NCBI RefSeq assembly: GCF_037102585.1
Contig: NW_027043829.1
Coordinates: 2,170,001-2,234,000 of the forward strand
From: Saccharomycopsis crataegensis
Taxonomy: Eukaryota; Ascomycota; Saccharomycetes; Ascoideales; Saccharomycopsidaceae
Length of the DNA: 64,000 nucleotides
Direction of reading: 5' to 3'
A program made the position numbers and the translations under genes. Below, piece by piece: positions 30,221 through 40,502 of this stretch; position 1 is the first letter of the stretch, and every line of letters starts with the position of its first letter. The notes beneath the pieces are model-generated. The model was not told where the DNA came from. It ran no database searches and saw only the letters and a list, made by a program, of their open reading frames with translations.

Positions 30221-31111
30221 TTATTTCAGCGATTCTAATACAACTGTTGTATCAGCAGTACTTTCTTTATCGATATTACTGTCATTGATGGAAATATCCT
30301 GAGCTGGCGGCTGCTCTATCTGAGAGATATCCACTGGAGTTGCAGCATCTTCTGGTTTGGAATTATCGGAGTCTTCAAATTTTCTCTTTTTTGTTGGTGG
30401 TTCTTCCGATAGAGCATCTTCTTTGCTTCTTGAGCCTTGATCTGTTTCTTTTGGCTCCTCCTCTTCATCTGCCTCTTGTGTATCTTCATTGTCGTCATCA
30501 GCTTCAATATCTTCATCTTCTTCAACTTCATCGTCTTCTGCATCTTCAGCGTCCTCACCTTCGGCAATTTCATCGGCAGCATAGTCTTCTTCATCCTCTT
30601 CCAAATCAGCTTCCTGTTGTTCTGGTGGATATTCTTCGACCTCTTCATTATCCCAAACAATGTTGAATCTTGTGACCCTTGGTTTTTCCGCAAGAATGTT
30701 TCTATTGACATGCTCCACTTGCACCTTGTTTGGTGGGTTTTCTCTTAATTCTTCGGTATCATATTCATTATTGACATAATATCCAACCCTAACGAATTCT
30801 CTATCACGGTAGGAACACGATAATAGAATGACGGTCACCGACACCAATTCTGAAGCAGGAATCAATTCCGGCGATGGGGGATCGGCTTGGAACAAGAATT
30901 TATTAACCCCAACTGGAACAGGCCCCACTAAGATGGAGTCTAATTCTTGATCATGATCCAATGATCTGGAGGAACCAACGTACGTGAGTTTCCATTCAAG
31001 ATCGTGGGAAAGTGGTTCTAAACATTCAAATGTGATTTCAAACTCGTATGGATCAGTGAATTTGGCAGGGTTGTTGAGGACATTTATTCCCAATAACGAA
31101 ACAATTGACAT
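30221..31111 (-). CDS. ASF1: Histone H3-H4 chaperone Asf1
   Basis: The 296-residue protein has the Asf1 immunoglobulin-like core at 1-155: [66 protein letters not shown], then VGYYVNNEY and RFNIVWDNE. This core binds H3-H4 dimers during assembly and disassembly of nucleosomes. A long Asp/Glu-rich tail (about 160-225) with a KKRKFEDSD patch follows, as in fungal orthologues. The length is near S. cerevisiae Asf1 (279). The start ATG is unambiguous. Confidence 0.98.
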   Translation of the reverse strand: MSIVSLLGINVLNNPAKFTDPYEFEITFECLEPLSHDLEWKLTYVGSSRSLDHDQELDSILVGPVPVGVNKFLFQADPPSPELIPASELVSVTVILLSCSYRDREFVRVGYYVNNEYDTEELRENPPNKVQVEHVNRNILAEKPRVTRFNIVWDNEEVEEYPPEQQEADLEEDEEDYAADEIAEGEDAEDAEDDEVEEDEDIEADDDNEDTQEADEEEEPKETDQGSRSKEDALSEEPPTKKRKFEDSDNSKPEDAATPVDISQIEQPPAQDISINDSNIDKESTADTTVVLESLK

Positions 31112-31618
31112 GACTTGTTGTGTTTATATGTTAGATTTCTTTTTGTGATTATCTTTTTGTGATATTTTTTGAATTGTCTTCCAGTTGTTGCAATTGATGA
31201 GTTTTGAAGGAAATTCTCAATATATGAGAAAAGAGAAACGCGTAAAATTTCGAATTTCAGTTTTTTTCTTCATTTCTTCTTTTTATGGGAATTTTTTTCC
31301 CTTTTTCGATTTTTCGTGTAAGTGGGAACTCCAACAACCACTGAAATCACTGTAAGAACAAGAAAATGTGTAATAGTGATAAAATAACGATACAAATTGA
31401 ATAGAAAATATCGTTCCAACAATAAACAACCGTTAATTCTCTATCAAAGACCACCAAATCGCCCTCCAAATGACATTTTCCACACTATGGTTATGAGACC
31501 CCGGATTCTCACCCACCAATTTTTTTTTTCTTCCTGGAAGATGGAAATTGGAAGTATTCAACGTTGTGCTCGCATTCATACAGTGAAACACACACACACA
31601 CACACACACACACAAATC
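31112..31618. other. Divergent promoter region of ASF1 and TIM13
   Basis: About 500 bp, with T tracts at 31260-31310 and 31520-31530 and a CA dinucleotide run just before the TIM13 ATG. An ACGCGT (MluI cell-cycle-box-like) element lies at about 31239-31244 on the ASF1 side, which would fit S-phase expression of ASF1. Confidence 0.45.
31588..31614 (+). repeat. (CA)n microsatellite in the TIM13 leader
   Basis: About 13 CA units end five bases before the TIM13 ATG at 31619, so they are probably part of the 5' UTR. Such runs mutate fast; an effect on translation is possible but not shown. Confidence 0.9.
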
Positions 31619-31915
31619 ATGGCTCTTTCTTCGATCTTCGGTGGCAGCAGCGCATCTGCTCCAGTTATCCCTCCATCCACTTCGACTTCCTCCACAACTT
31701 CCAATGCCGTCAAGGATAAAATCAAGGAAAAGTTGGAGATCGAATTGGCCCAAGCCAACGCCACTGAATTGGTCAACAACTTAACTGAAAACTGTTTTGA
31801 GAAATGTCCAGGTGGTGATGATGCCTGTATTGCCAGCTGCACCCAGAAATACATGGTCTCTTGGAATATTATTTCCCAAGCTTACCTTGGATTAGTCCAA
31901 AATGCTAAGCGTTAA
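31619..31915 (+). CDS. TIM13: Small Tim chaperone of the mitochondrial intermembrane space
   Basis: The ATG at 31619 gives 98 residues. The N-terminus is Ser/Pro/Thr-rich, followed by the small-Tim helix KEKLEIELAQANATELVNNL and the two CX3C motifs CFEKC and CIASC. The end is the Tim13-type KYMVSWNIISQAYLGLVQNAK. Tim13 works with Tim8 to carry Tim23 across the intermembrane space. The loop between the two CX3C motifs is only six residues (PGGDDA) instead of the usual 11 or more, which is odd. The frame extends upstream but only through the CA repeat. Confidence 0.93.
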   Translation: MALSSIFGGSSASAPVIPPSTSTSSTTSNAVKDKIKEKLEIELAQANATELVNNLTENCFEKCPGGDDACIASCTQKYMVSWNIISQAYLGLVQNAKR

Positions 31916-32160
31916 GATAATGGAACAAAACAAAACAAAACAAAAAAATAAGGCTAACTGTATTGTGTGCTGAATAATGAAACTTAAAGGAAGACTTTGG
32001 CGAATCCATGAATATTGTTAGAAATTCAGGTCTGTTATCCGCAAGTGCTCTTTTGTATATACCTATATATATCGGCCGTTGTATATATTTTTCTGGTGAA
32101 TCAAATGGAAATTTCTTTCTGTTAGCAGTATGTAGAAAAAATTCAGTATTAAATGAACAG

Positions 32161-32739
32161 CTACTTCTCTGTCTTATTATATTGTTTCTCCAATTCCTCA
32201 AGGGTCATTTTCTTTTTCCTTTGCTTGTAATGCTTGGTGCTTTTCTTATTCTCATCGTTTGTTTTCTTTGTATCTTCTGAAAACTGTTTGCTCTTTGGAT
32301 CCCTTTCATGGATTATTAGGCTCCGTTTTCTATCTTCGGCTTTTGAAGAAGAAGGCAAAGAAGCTTTTTGTGATCTCTCGACCTTGGTACCTCTCACATT
32401 ATTGATATCAATTCCCGCTAGCGTCTGGGATAAATCTTCATCAACTTCCAGACCTCCATGGCCCAGTACCAGGGTATTTTTTGTTGATCTCTGTGAATAA
32501 TTAGAATCTAAAGGTACCTTCCTGTCACTAACTCTTTGAAGATTGCCCTCCTTCTGCCGTTGCTTTCTTTCCATCAACTCTCGCACACTGTACCGCTGTC
32601 GAGCTTCTGGTGCAGCGAACCCTGGCCGTATCTTCACCACCTTTCTTCTAGTGTCATCTGCCCGCAAAGTCCCGCCAATGGTATCATTATTATTGCTATC
32701 ATCACCCCACTCATTATCAAAATACCCTCTATTTGACAC
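32161..32739 (-). CDS. Unknown basic protein with eIF4E-binding-like motif; start unclear
   Basis: The open frame gives 192 residues but begins with GTG (complement of 32737-32739). An in-frame stop lies just upstream, and the next in-frame ATG (in RELMERKQ) would lose a third of the protein. The peptide has an acidic SNRGYFDNEWGDDS start and a VVKIRPGFAAPEARQRYSVR block, then ELMERKQRQKEG and a Lys-rich tail ending KKKMTLEELEKQYNKTEK. RYSVRELM fits the YxxxxL-hydrophobic motif used by eIF4E-binding proteins. Either a short 5' intron or non-AUG initiation is needed. It is divergent from TYS1. I do not recognise the family. Confidence 0.6.
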   Translation of the reverse strand: MSNRGYFDNEWGDDSNNNDTIGGTLRADDTRRKVVKIRPGFAAPEARQRYSVRELMERKQRQKEGNLQRVSDRKVPLDSNYSQRSTKNTLVLGHGGLEVDEDLSQTLAGIDINNVRGTKVERSQKASLPSSSKAEDRKRSLIIHERDPKSKQFSEDTKKTNDENKKSTKHYKQRKKKMTLEELEKQYNKTEK

Positions 32740-32818
32740 CGCCCCTCACCCACCCGTCCATCTATATTAATAATAAGGAAGCGAAGTGTTTCAAATTGGC
32801 GTTGCGCAGCCCTGGGGG

Positions 32819-32825
32819 TGAGTCA
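32819..32825. promoter_or_regulatory. Gcn4-type site upstream of TYS1
   Basis: TGAGTCA (inverse of TGACTCA), the exact Gcn4/AP-1 heptamer, 91 bp before the TYS1 ATG in a 176-bp divergent promoter. Gcn4 activates amino-acid synthesis and some tRNA synthetase genes on starvation. Binding here is inferred. Confidence 0.55.
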
Positions 32826-32915
32826 AAGCATTTTTCAATTTTTTTTTTTCCATTTCTTCTGCGTCCATAATCAACAACTCGAAAGGCCATCAAATTCAAT
32901 ATAATAACTCCAAAC

Positions 32916-34130
32916 ATGGACCCACAAGCTCAATACGACTTGATCACAAAAAACTTGCAAGAAGTTTTGAACCCTCAAATCATCAAGAATGTCCTTGAGG
33001 TTGAAAAACGTGCTTTAAAGATCTACTGGGGGACCGCTCCAACCGGGAAGCCTCACTGTGGTTACTTTGTCCCAATGACCAAACTTGCCCATTTCTTGAA
33101 AGCCGGTTGTGAAGTCACAGTTCTTTTAGCCGATTTGCATGCTTTCTTGGACAACATGAAGGCTTCTTTGGAAGTAGTGAACTACCGTGCTAAATATTAC
33201 GAATCCATCATCAAGGCCATTTTGAAATCTATCAACGTTCCAATTGAAAAATTGAAGTTCGTTGTCGGTTCTTCTTACCAATTGTCTGCTCAATACACCA
33301 TGGATATCTTTAGATTGTCTAATAAGGTTTCCCAGAATGATGCCAAGAGAGCCGGTGCCGATGTGGTCAAACAAGTTGCCAACCCATTGTTATCTGGTTT
33401 AATTTACCCATTGATGCAAGCTTTGGATGAAGAATTCTTGGGTGTCGACGTCCAGTTTGGTGGTGTCGATCAAAGAAAGATTTTTGTTTTGGCTGAAGAA
33501 AACTTGGAAGCTTTAGGTTACAAAAAGAGAGCTCACTTGATGAACCCAATGGTCCCAGGTTTGGGACAAGGTGGTAAGATGTCCGCCTCCGATCCAAATT
33601 CCAAGATCGACTTGTTGGAAGAACCAAAACAAGTGAAGAAGAAGATTAATAGTGCTTTCTGTGAGCCTGGTAATATCACCGATAACGGTTTGCTTTCCTT
33701 CATTGAATTTGTGTTGATTCCAATCTACCAATTGAAGCACGACTCAGAAGACGCTTTTACTTTCCCAATCAACAGACCAGAAAAATACGGTGGTGATATC
33801 ATTTACAATTCCTTGGACGAAATCAAGAAAGATTTTGCTGAAAAGAATTTGGCCCCACCAGATTTGAAATCAGGGGTTGCCGATGCCATCAATGGATTAT
33901 TGAAGCCAATTAGAGATGAATTGTTGGAAAACAAGGAATTCCTTGAATCTTCCGAAAAGGGTTATCCTGTGGAAAAACCAGCCCAACAAAAGAAGGCCAA
34001 GAAGGTCAAGAAGATTGGTACCCGTTACCCAGGAGGTGCTAACGCCAATGAAAAGAAACCAGAAGCTGCTGATGCTGCTGGCGATGCTGTTGAACAAGCT
34101 GCTAAGAAATTGGAAGAAACTACTTTGTAG
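32916..34130 (+). CDS. TYS1: Tyrosyl-tRNA synthetase, cytoplasmic
   Basis: The 404-residue class I synthetase carries the HIGH-like PHCGY at 46-50 (within [14 protein letters not shown]) and the KMSKS-like KMSAS at about 221 ([15 protein letters not shown]). The tyrosine pocket segments [14 protein letters not shown] and [20 protein letters not shown] and [15 protein letters not shown] lie between them. The C-terminal domain is short, as in yeast Tys1 (394 residues), followed by a Lys-rich linker and an Ala-rich tail. Codon use is strongly biased, which fits high expression. The start ATG lies after a T tract and a CAAAC context. Confidence 0.97.
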   Translation: MDPQAQYDLITKNLQEVLNPQIIKNVLEVEKRALKIYWGTAPTGKPHCGYFVPMTKLAHFLKAGCEVTVLLADLHAFLDNMKASLEVVNYRAKYYESIIKAILKSINVPIEKLKFVVGSSYQLSAQYTMDIFRLSNKVSQNDAKRAGADVVKQVANPLLSGLIYPLMQALDEEFLGVDVQFGGVDQRKIFVLAEENLEALGYKKRAHLMNPMVPGLGQGGKMSASDPNSKIDLLEEPKQVKKKINSAFCEPGNITDNGLLSFIEFVLIPIYQLKHDSEDAFTFPINRPEKYGGDIIYNSLDEIKKDFAEKNLAPPDLKSGVADAINGLLKPIRDELLENKEFLESSEKGYPVEKPAQQKKAKKVKKIGTRYPGGANANEKKPEAADAAGDAVEQAAKKLEETTL

Positions 34131-34400
34131 AGATAGAATATTACCTGCATTTCTTTTTTTTTTTTGCCAGTTTTATTTCTTCAAGTTCAGTGTATTTATA
34201 TTATTTCCCATTTTTTCTTTGTTTCACTTGACCCTAATTTTTTTTCCCAACAATTTTTTAATTTCGTTAATGATCTATTTTTTTTTTTTTTTTTTTGGTT
34301 GAATTTGTACGGTTTCCTTCTTGATAAAATCTACATCCAATAATCACTAAAAATCATTGAAAATAATAACAATAACAATAGTAATGTACACAAAAACTAT

Positions 34401-37400
34401 TCACAAAGTCTCCCAACCCCCAACGTCAATACAAGATTCTAACTTTCTCGTCACATAATTGGCAACGTTATGCTGCAACCAAAAATTCCTAATGAATTCC
34501 CTGTACTTGGTGATATTCAAATGCAAAGGATGACCTTGTCTTGTATCCTTCAGCAATTCACCATGCTGATCATAATATGGAGCATCATAGAAGGAGCCAT
34601 TGCCATTGTGTAATAATAATATCGAACCATGTTTCGGTAACAAGAACAACCCACAATCGTTAATACATTCTGTTTCGTAATGCAAATTACACTCACCAAC
34701 TTTGAAGAAACCAACCACGGATTCTTGAAGTTCCATCACTTTACCGCAAAACAAGCACACTGCCGGATCATAAGTCAAATCATAAGTGATTCTAGGATAA
34801 ACGTGTTCGGTGTAGAAAAAATCCATTCTTGCTGGTAAATTCACCAACTCCACCCTTGCAGGATAATCAATTTGTAAACTTGGTTTCGTCAACACGTTTA
34901 AGAACGAGTATAATTTCATTCGTTCAATAAATCCTTTGAACTTCTCCGCTTCATAAGTGGATTTCAGAACAACCTTATGTAACATCGTCCCGAAATTATC
35001 AATATTCAAAAACAAACACAATTTATCTGGCTCATTCATACTATCATCAATAACAATATCGATATCGTTAGAGCAATTAACAAATGCCCAAATTGCACAT
35101 CGTCTCAAGAATGGAGCAATGGATTTCATCATCATGGTGTAAAATACCTTGCCAAATCTTGTATCATCTGTAAATTCATTCATATTTAAAGCATCAGTAT
35201 TGTGAACACAATGGGCCAACCTCTTAAAGATTTCTGTCGCATCATTAGCTTGTGTATCAGTAATTGACTCAAGTGGCGGCAAGTCCAAGATAGAAATATC
35301 AGCTTCATGGAGCATCATAGATTTATTGGTAAAAAGTTTGGTAACCAACACAAAAGCATTCTTGAAAATTTCCACAAGATAACACATGGTCAACACTGAA
35401 TTAAATGAAAAATTAAAGCACTTCAATGGAATGATTGAAACCAATAATTCAAATAAATCAACGTTGCCAATATTGAAAATCTCCTTTGACGCCAATAATT
35501 TCAATAAACCAATGTAGTGTTCAATTATAGTCATCGGGTCATCGATAACAGATTTGAGATCATTTTCTCTATTAAAACTAGATAAAATAGCTGAAGCATT
35601 TGAGCTTAATGCATGCTCGTTATTTGCAGTGGTCATTTCCTCTTTGACATTAAACATGACAAAATACTTTTTATACTCACTCCAAATACGCAAAGTGGTG
35701 ATATCTCTATGCGACAATTGATAAATAACGAGCCTTTTATACCCTTCATCATAAGAAACACCCCGAAGTGAGATCTCAACCGATTTGATAGTGTGAGCTA
35801 ATAGTGTACTAATATTTTCTTTGAAGTAAGATAAGGTAATATAGCATAAAGCCTCATGAAGCTTTCTGAATCTTTTGTGAAAATTTTTAAATCTTTCAGA
35901 TTCACCACTTTCATTGAAGAAAAGTGATTTATATCTTGATTGGATTGTTTCCAAAGATGATTCCTTAAGTTCATCATAAACTAATTGTTGATAGTCCGAA
36001 CGTAACACTTTCTCAATATTATTCTTAGAGAAATTATCAAATGGTTTATACCACGCATCATTGCTTGGACGTTCAACAAACTTTGACAAAGAAATATTAT
36101 TTGAGTATGATAACACTGGCACCAATGTATTATTGATTGCTTTACACAATGGACATATAAATTCGCCATTTGTTAAGTCCTCAGGAAGCGTCCTAGTGAA
36201 ATGGGTGACTCTCTTTTGTGTTGCTGCCAAGTGGTTCTTGAAACAAGATAAATGCATACCATGACCACAACTAGTTGTAATCGGATGGCTCATTACGGAG
36301 CATGAATCATTACCAGGGAATCCCGGGCCAATAACACTTTCTTTTTCAACTTTTTTCAAATATTGCTCACATTTTGATAATGAAACCTTTGTTGCGGGAG
36401 CTGATTGAAGTTGATGATACCTTGGATGGTGATAGCGAGGATGTTTGTAATCTGGATCAGATATCTCCTCATCTAAATTGACATCTGCGCTAAAAGCTTT
36501 ATACACCCAATACTTGCTGTCAAATGGAATATTTCTGAACTCAGAAGAATCCGTCACGTACGTCAAAATCCCAAAAATGTCCTCTTTTCCCTCCGCTGGC
36601 ATTTGACACAAGATACAAGATTCTTCAGGAAATTTCCAGCCCGGACGACCCTCATCATCACTGTTTTCAAATGTGGTATCTTCAGAAATTTCATCACCAT
36701 CCTTCATATCAACATCATGATTACCATGTCCATGATCTTTGATATCTTCAATGATATTTTGGTTTTTCTCTATAAACTTGGATTGCTGTCTCTTGAAAGC
36801 TGCCAAAATTTTAGCCTTCCGTTGTGCCGCCATTTTTTTCTTCCTTTCAAATTCACTTAGAACAACGCTATCCTCATCTGATCTTTGTGTATCTTCCTTT
36901 TCCAATTCTTTATCAATTGTACTCAAGATAACGCTTGGATCAAATCCTTCAAAAGATTTTCGGAGATATTCTTCTTTATCACCGTCGCTGACCTTCATAT
37001 CTTTAAAAATTGCTTTAATCTTACTTTGATGGATCTCAAATTCAGTTTTTTGCACATTCCCACTGTCCCCCGTCTTGTTTTTAACATTATTTTTGAGGGA
37101 CAAGATCAGGTAAAGTAACCCACTAATACTCTGAGGCTCTTCGGTTGGGACACCTGAGGCCAATTTATCATCCAAATCAGTGAAACACATTTTAGAAAAG
37201 CCATCATCATTATCGTTGACAATGCATACATGAATCAAGTGCAAGACGAGATTAATAAGCACTTCAGAACTTTGGATAGATCTTTTCCCATTTTGCAAAA
37301 TGAAGTTTAGAGTACTTTTCAAAAACTTGAGGAAAAATACAGATTTTGTGAAAGAGTTAAGATTTTGGTAAAATTGCACAGTTTCAATTTTTTTTGGTTC

Positions 37401-40400
37401 AAAATAGGTATCCTGATACAGCAATTTATCATTGAATTTCTCACCCTGGAATTTTTTCTTCCAATTTTCGAGTTGTCGTTCACGAACTAACTTTTCCGCG
37501 TCATCTCTCTTATTAGAAGTATAATGAACATAATATGGGTTTATTTCATTCATATATTCCTCCTTCAACTTATAACGACCATTAGTTGTTGAGCCCGGTG
37601 GCAACACATAATCTGCAACCTTATTTAGCATATACTCAAATCTTCTGTCATTAGTGATATGGTCTGGTAGTTCCGAGCATAATTCCGTGTACATCAAAGG
37701 TTCAAAGCATAAATAATGAACAATGTCCTTGATTAGCCTTTGCTCATTGATTTCAATATCCGTCAAGTTCAACAAGTGGTCATTAGTTTCAAATAAAATA
37801 ATAAAGAAATTTAACATTTCTTCGACAATAAACTGTAAAGTTTGAGGGGTGGAATAAATCTCGACATCTTCATAGAGCTCATTTGTCCAAGGAATAAGTC
37901 CCCACCTTTCAATTATTGTAGCAGAAACAGTATCATGGTCGGCTTCAGTAACACAAAAACATTGTACCAAGTAGATATCTCTAATGAAGCCATATTCACG
38001 TAGTCCCAAGTTTCTATAATTATGGTATTGAGATCTGGCACTGTAACCATTGCGAACCCAAAAACCAACTTTTATTTGTGATAACAAAACAATAGTTCTG
38101 AGAGAATAGTCAATAATTATGTTCCATACAATCTTTCTGTTGATTTCACATTGATCATGATATTCTTTCGTATGGGTGAATGAGTTATGGTCTGAAGTAC
38201 GAATTTCAACCTTTGGAGCCTCCTGAATTATTTGTCTGAGTTCTTCTGGATCACTCATGTCACAAAATTCAACCAGGTAGCTCAAATAGGTAGATAACGG
38301 ATGTAAGAAACATACAACGTCTCTATCAACTCTGAACTTCAAGACTTGTCTTTTGATACCCATTACCTCAACATCTCCCATTGTGTTGCGAAAACACATA
38401 TCAACTCTATCTAACATCTTCGAAGCACTTCCATCACTCGTTTCATTATCTTTGTTGTAAGTATCATCATTAAGGTATGATTCATCTAGCAAGAGTATAA
38501 ACTTTTCAAGGATCCAAAAAATTGATGCTTTAACATATTTTTCTCGATTTTCAAGTTTCAAAGCACATTTAACTACAGATCTGGCAAAATGAGCAATTAT
38601 ACTGACACCATTGAAATATAAAGGGTAATCATTAGTTTCGTATTCAACATGTTCGACAGATTCTCTCTTTGTAATCGGTAAACCATTGAATAAAGTTATC
38701 AAATCGCAAACTTGCATGACAAAATCCTTTTGAAAAAAAACATCACAGGTTTCAGATCTTTGCAAGATATAACCTACATCAAAAAAAAGTTGATTCCACC
38801 TCCTTACTTTCAATGATGATAACTGTACCGATGGCTTCTTCCTATGGACGAGATCTGATGAGTTTGGATTACTGAATGTAATATGACCAGTTGTTAAAAA
38901 TCCATAAGTCACAGCTATAAGCTTCTTAACCTCTCCATGTTTACTCAACATTGTGGCATGAGAGGGGCTGGTAAATAATTGCACCGACAAGTTGGACATA
39001 AAACTCCAATCAAACTCTCTGTCGAGTACTAAAAATATCTCAGCAATTAAAGGATATACATCAGCATATTGACAAGTCACTAATGATCTGTAAACATGGT
39101 TGGATACAACCAAAGAGACATAAATTTCATGAAGTAATACTCTGGCAGATTTCCATAATCTATGATCAAAGATAAGTAGATATTGCAAACGAGAGCCATG
39201 GATTGGATCGGTGTTGACACTGGACCGCAGGGGATCATAGTCGCATTCTTCACAAATATCTTTTGGAGCATCCCATACTCTTTCCACTTCAAGAGTTTGG
39301 TCATCGGTGCATGATTTCCAATATATGTCTGTTTGATGAGCGAGTTTGCCAACAATTGTAGGATATATAGGAATTTTGTTATCCTGAAGCCTTCCAGGTA
39401 TAAATTGGCCCAATAAATCATCAGACACTGGCTCCACACCCAGATCCCATTTACTACAAAGAGCTTTACAGAGTAATTTTTGACATACCCTATAATTGCC
39501 AGCAACCGGGCCCATATTGATGTCTCTCATCCAATTAATAATTTCACCACACATTTCTTCCCTGAAAAACTCCCTATAACTCTTTATACATGAGCAAAGA
39601 CCAGTTGCGTCAAGTATTGCCTTCCTCTGAATTAAGAATTCGAGATTATCGGATCCCAATACTATGGCTCTGCCTGTCGTATGGCACTGTTTAGCAACCA
39701 TTTCTGCAAACTCCGGGACCTTCATAGTCGCTATTCTGATTCTATCAACCGCGTCTGTGTAATGTTTTGATTGGTCATTGTATAAGACGAGAAAATACTT
39801 TTCAGAATTTACATCAACGGCTCCATATTTTTCTGAGCTCAACAGAGCAGAGTTCGATTGATCAATTATGGTTGACGTCGAGCAAGTGGTCAAGAGCTGC
39901 GGGGCAGATACCGATAAAATGTCGACAAGGTAATCAACAACACAAGCCAAAGTCTGAAACATAGAATCCTTCAACTCCTGGGATATATCATCTTCACTTA
40001 CTTCGGGCGTTTTGCGATGTTTACAGTCATTGTTGATGACCCATGCTTCTGCATCACCACAATCACACACACCACCAATATCTCTGGTACAAATGGAAAT
40101 GTAAACTTCGTGACCTATATGCTGATCTTCGACAAAACAGTCTTCACATAATCCACAACTATCATCCAAACCACATGTCAAACAACGGTATACTGACTCA
40201 TTTTTCCTAAATAATTTGGCACAAGGCACATTTGGATGTGCTGGATGCTGTTTGTGTAACTTATGAAGTATCCAGTCTTCTTTTACCGATGATAACGCCT
40301 GAATTTGTGACCATGAGCGAGGAATTGATTCCTGGGGATAGTTACCAAAGAATTGTGGCAAAAATCTTCCAGAGTCTGTGAAGGCAAAGTACAAAGCTCT

Positions 40401-40502
40401 TCTCAAATGTAGAGTGGCGGTTTTGGAGTACTTATAGTTATATTTTCTGGGTAGCTCGAGTAGAAACTGCCGAAACTGGGCAATGTTGTCAGACGACATC
40501 AT
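34401..40502 (-). CDS. UBR1: UBR1-family E3 ubiquitin ligase (N-degron recognin type)
   Basis: The first ATG is at 40502 (a second follows directly) and gives 2,033 residues; the frame upstream begins with TTG. The UBR box is at about 94-164 (RCLTCGLDDSCGLCEDCF, then GGVCDCGDAEAW), with the Cys/His zinc ligands and acidic pocket kept. A ClpS-like N-domain follows at about 229-315 (YFLVLYNDQSKHYTDAVDRI). The RING-H2 is at about 1390-1457 (TTSCGHGMHLSCFKNHL to FICPLC). The C-terminal cap shows CLFCGKVMEL, NGNGSFYDAPYYDQHGELL and a FIRNFWLQHNV end. Both recognition domains look intact, which favours UBR1 over UBR2, but I cannot exclude the paralogue. Confidence 0.93.
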   Translation of the reverse strand: MMSSDNIAQFRQFLLELPRKYNYKYSKTATLHLRRALYFAFTDSGRFLPQFFGNYPQESIPRSWSQIQALSSVKEDWILHKLHKQHPAHPNVPCAKLFRKNESVYRCLTCGLDDSCGLCEDCFVEDQHIGHEVYISICTRDIGGVCDCGDAEAWVINNDCKHRKTPEVSEDDISQELKDSMFQTLACVVDYLVDILSVSAPQLLTTCSTSTIIDQSNSALLSSEKYGAVDVNSEKYFLVLYNDQSKHYTDAVDRIRIATMKVPEFAEMVAKQCHTTGRAIVLGSDNLEFLIQRKAILDATGLCSCIKSYREFFREEMCGEIINWMRDINMGPVAGNYRVCQKLLCKALCSKWDLGVEPVSDDLLGQFIPGRLQDNKIPIYPTIVGKLAHQTDIYWKSCTDDQTLEVERVWDAPKDICEECDYDPLRSSVNTDPIHGSRLQYLLIFDHRLWKSARVLLHEIYVSLVVSNHVYRSLVTCQYADVYPLIAEIFLVLDREFDWSFMSNLSVQLFTSPSHATMLSKHGEVKKLIAVTYGFLTTGHITFSNPNSSDLVHRKKPSVQLSSLKVRRWNQLFFDVGYILQRSETCDVFFQKDFVMQVCDLITLFNGLPITKRESVEHVEYETNDYPLYFNGVSIIAHFARSVVKCALKLENREKYVKASIFWILEKFILLLDESYLNDDTYNKDNETSDGSASKMLDRVDMCFRNTMGDVEVMGIKRQVLKFRVDRDVVCFLHPLSTYLSYLVEFCDMSDPEELRQIIQEAPKVEIRTSDHNSFTHTKEYHDQCEINRKIVWNIIIDYSLRTIVLLSQIKVGFWVRNGYSARSQYHNYRNLGLREYGFIRDIYLVQCFCVTEADHDTVSATIIERWGLIPWTNELYEDVEIYSTPQTLQFIVEEMLNFFIILFETNDHLLNLTDIEINEQRLIKDIVHYLCFEPLMYTELCSELPDHITNDRRFEYMLNKVADYVLPPGSTTNGRYKLKEEYMNEINPYYVHYTSNKRDDAEKLVRERQLENWKKKFQGEKFNDKLLYQDTYFEPKKIETVQFYQNLNSFTKSVFFLKFLKSTLNFILQNGKRSIQSSEVLINLVLHLIHVCIVNDNDDGFSKMCFTDLDDKLASGVPTEEPQSISGLLYLILSLKNNVKNKTGDSGNVQKTEFEIHQSKIKAIFKDMKVSDGDKEEYLRKSFEGFDPSVILSTIDKELEKEDTQRSDEDSVVLSEFERKKKMAAQRKAKILAAFKRQQSKFIEKNQNIIEDIKDHGHGNHDVDMKDGDEISEDTTFENSDDEGRPGWKFPEESCILCQMPAEGKEDIFGILTYVTDSSEFRNIPFDSKYWVYKAFSADVNLDEEISDPDYKHPRYHHPRYHQLQSAPATKVSLSKCEQYLKKVEKESVIGPGFPGNDSCSVMSHPITTSCGHGMHLSCFKNHLAATQKRVTHFTRTLPEDLTNGEFICPLCKAINNTLVPVLSYSNNISLSKFVERPSNDAWYKPFDNFSKNNIEKVLRSDYQQLVYDELKESSLETIQSRYKSLFFNESGESERFKNFHKRFRKLHEALCYITLSYFKENISTLLAHTIKSVEISLRGVSYDEGYKRLVIYQLSHRDITTLRIWSEYKKYFVMFNVKEEMTTANNEHALSSNASAILSSFNRENDLKSVIDDPMTIIEHYIGLLKLLASKEIFNIGNVDLFELLVSIIPLKCFNFSFNSVLTMCYLVEIFKNAFVLVTKLFTNKSMMLHEADISILDLPPLESITDTQANDATEIFKRLAHCVHNTDALNMNEFTDDTRFGKVFYTMMMKSIAPFLRRCAIWAFVNCSNDIDIVIDDSMNEPDKLCLFLNIDNFGTMLHKVVLKSTYEAEKFKGFIERMKLYSFLNVLTKPSLQIDYPARVELVNLPARMDFFYTEHVYPRITYDLTYDPAVCLFCGKVMELQESVVGFFKVGECNLHYETECINDCGLFLLPKHGSILLLHNGNGSFYDAPYYDQHGELLKDTRQGHPLHLNITKYREFIRNFWLQHNVANYVTRKLESCIDVGGWETL

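Noticed and set aside
30340-30748. Several ORFs opposite the ASF1 tail
   Set aside because: They are antisense readings of the Asp/Glu-rich repeat and contain only Leu/His/Phe runs.
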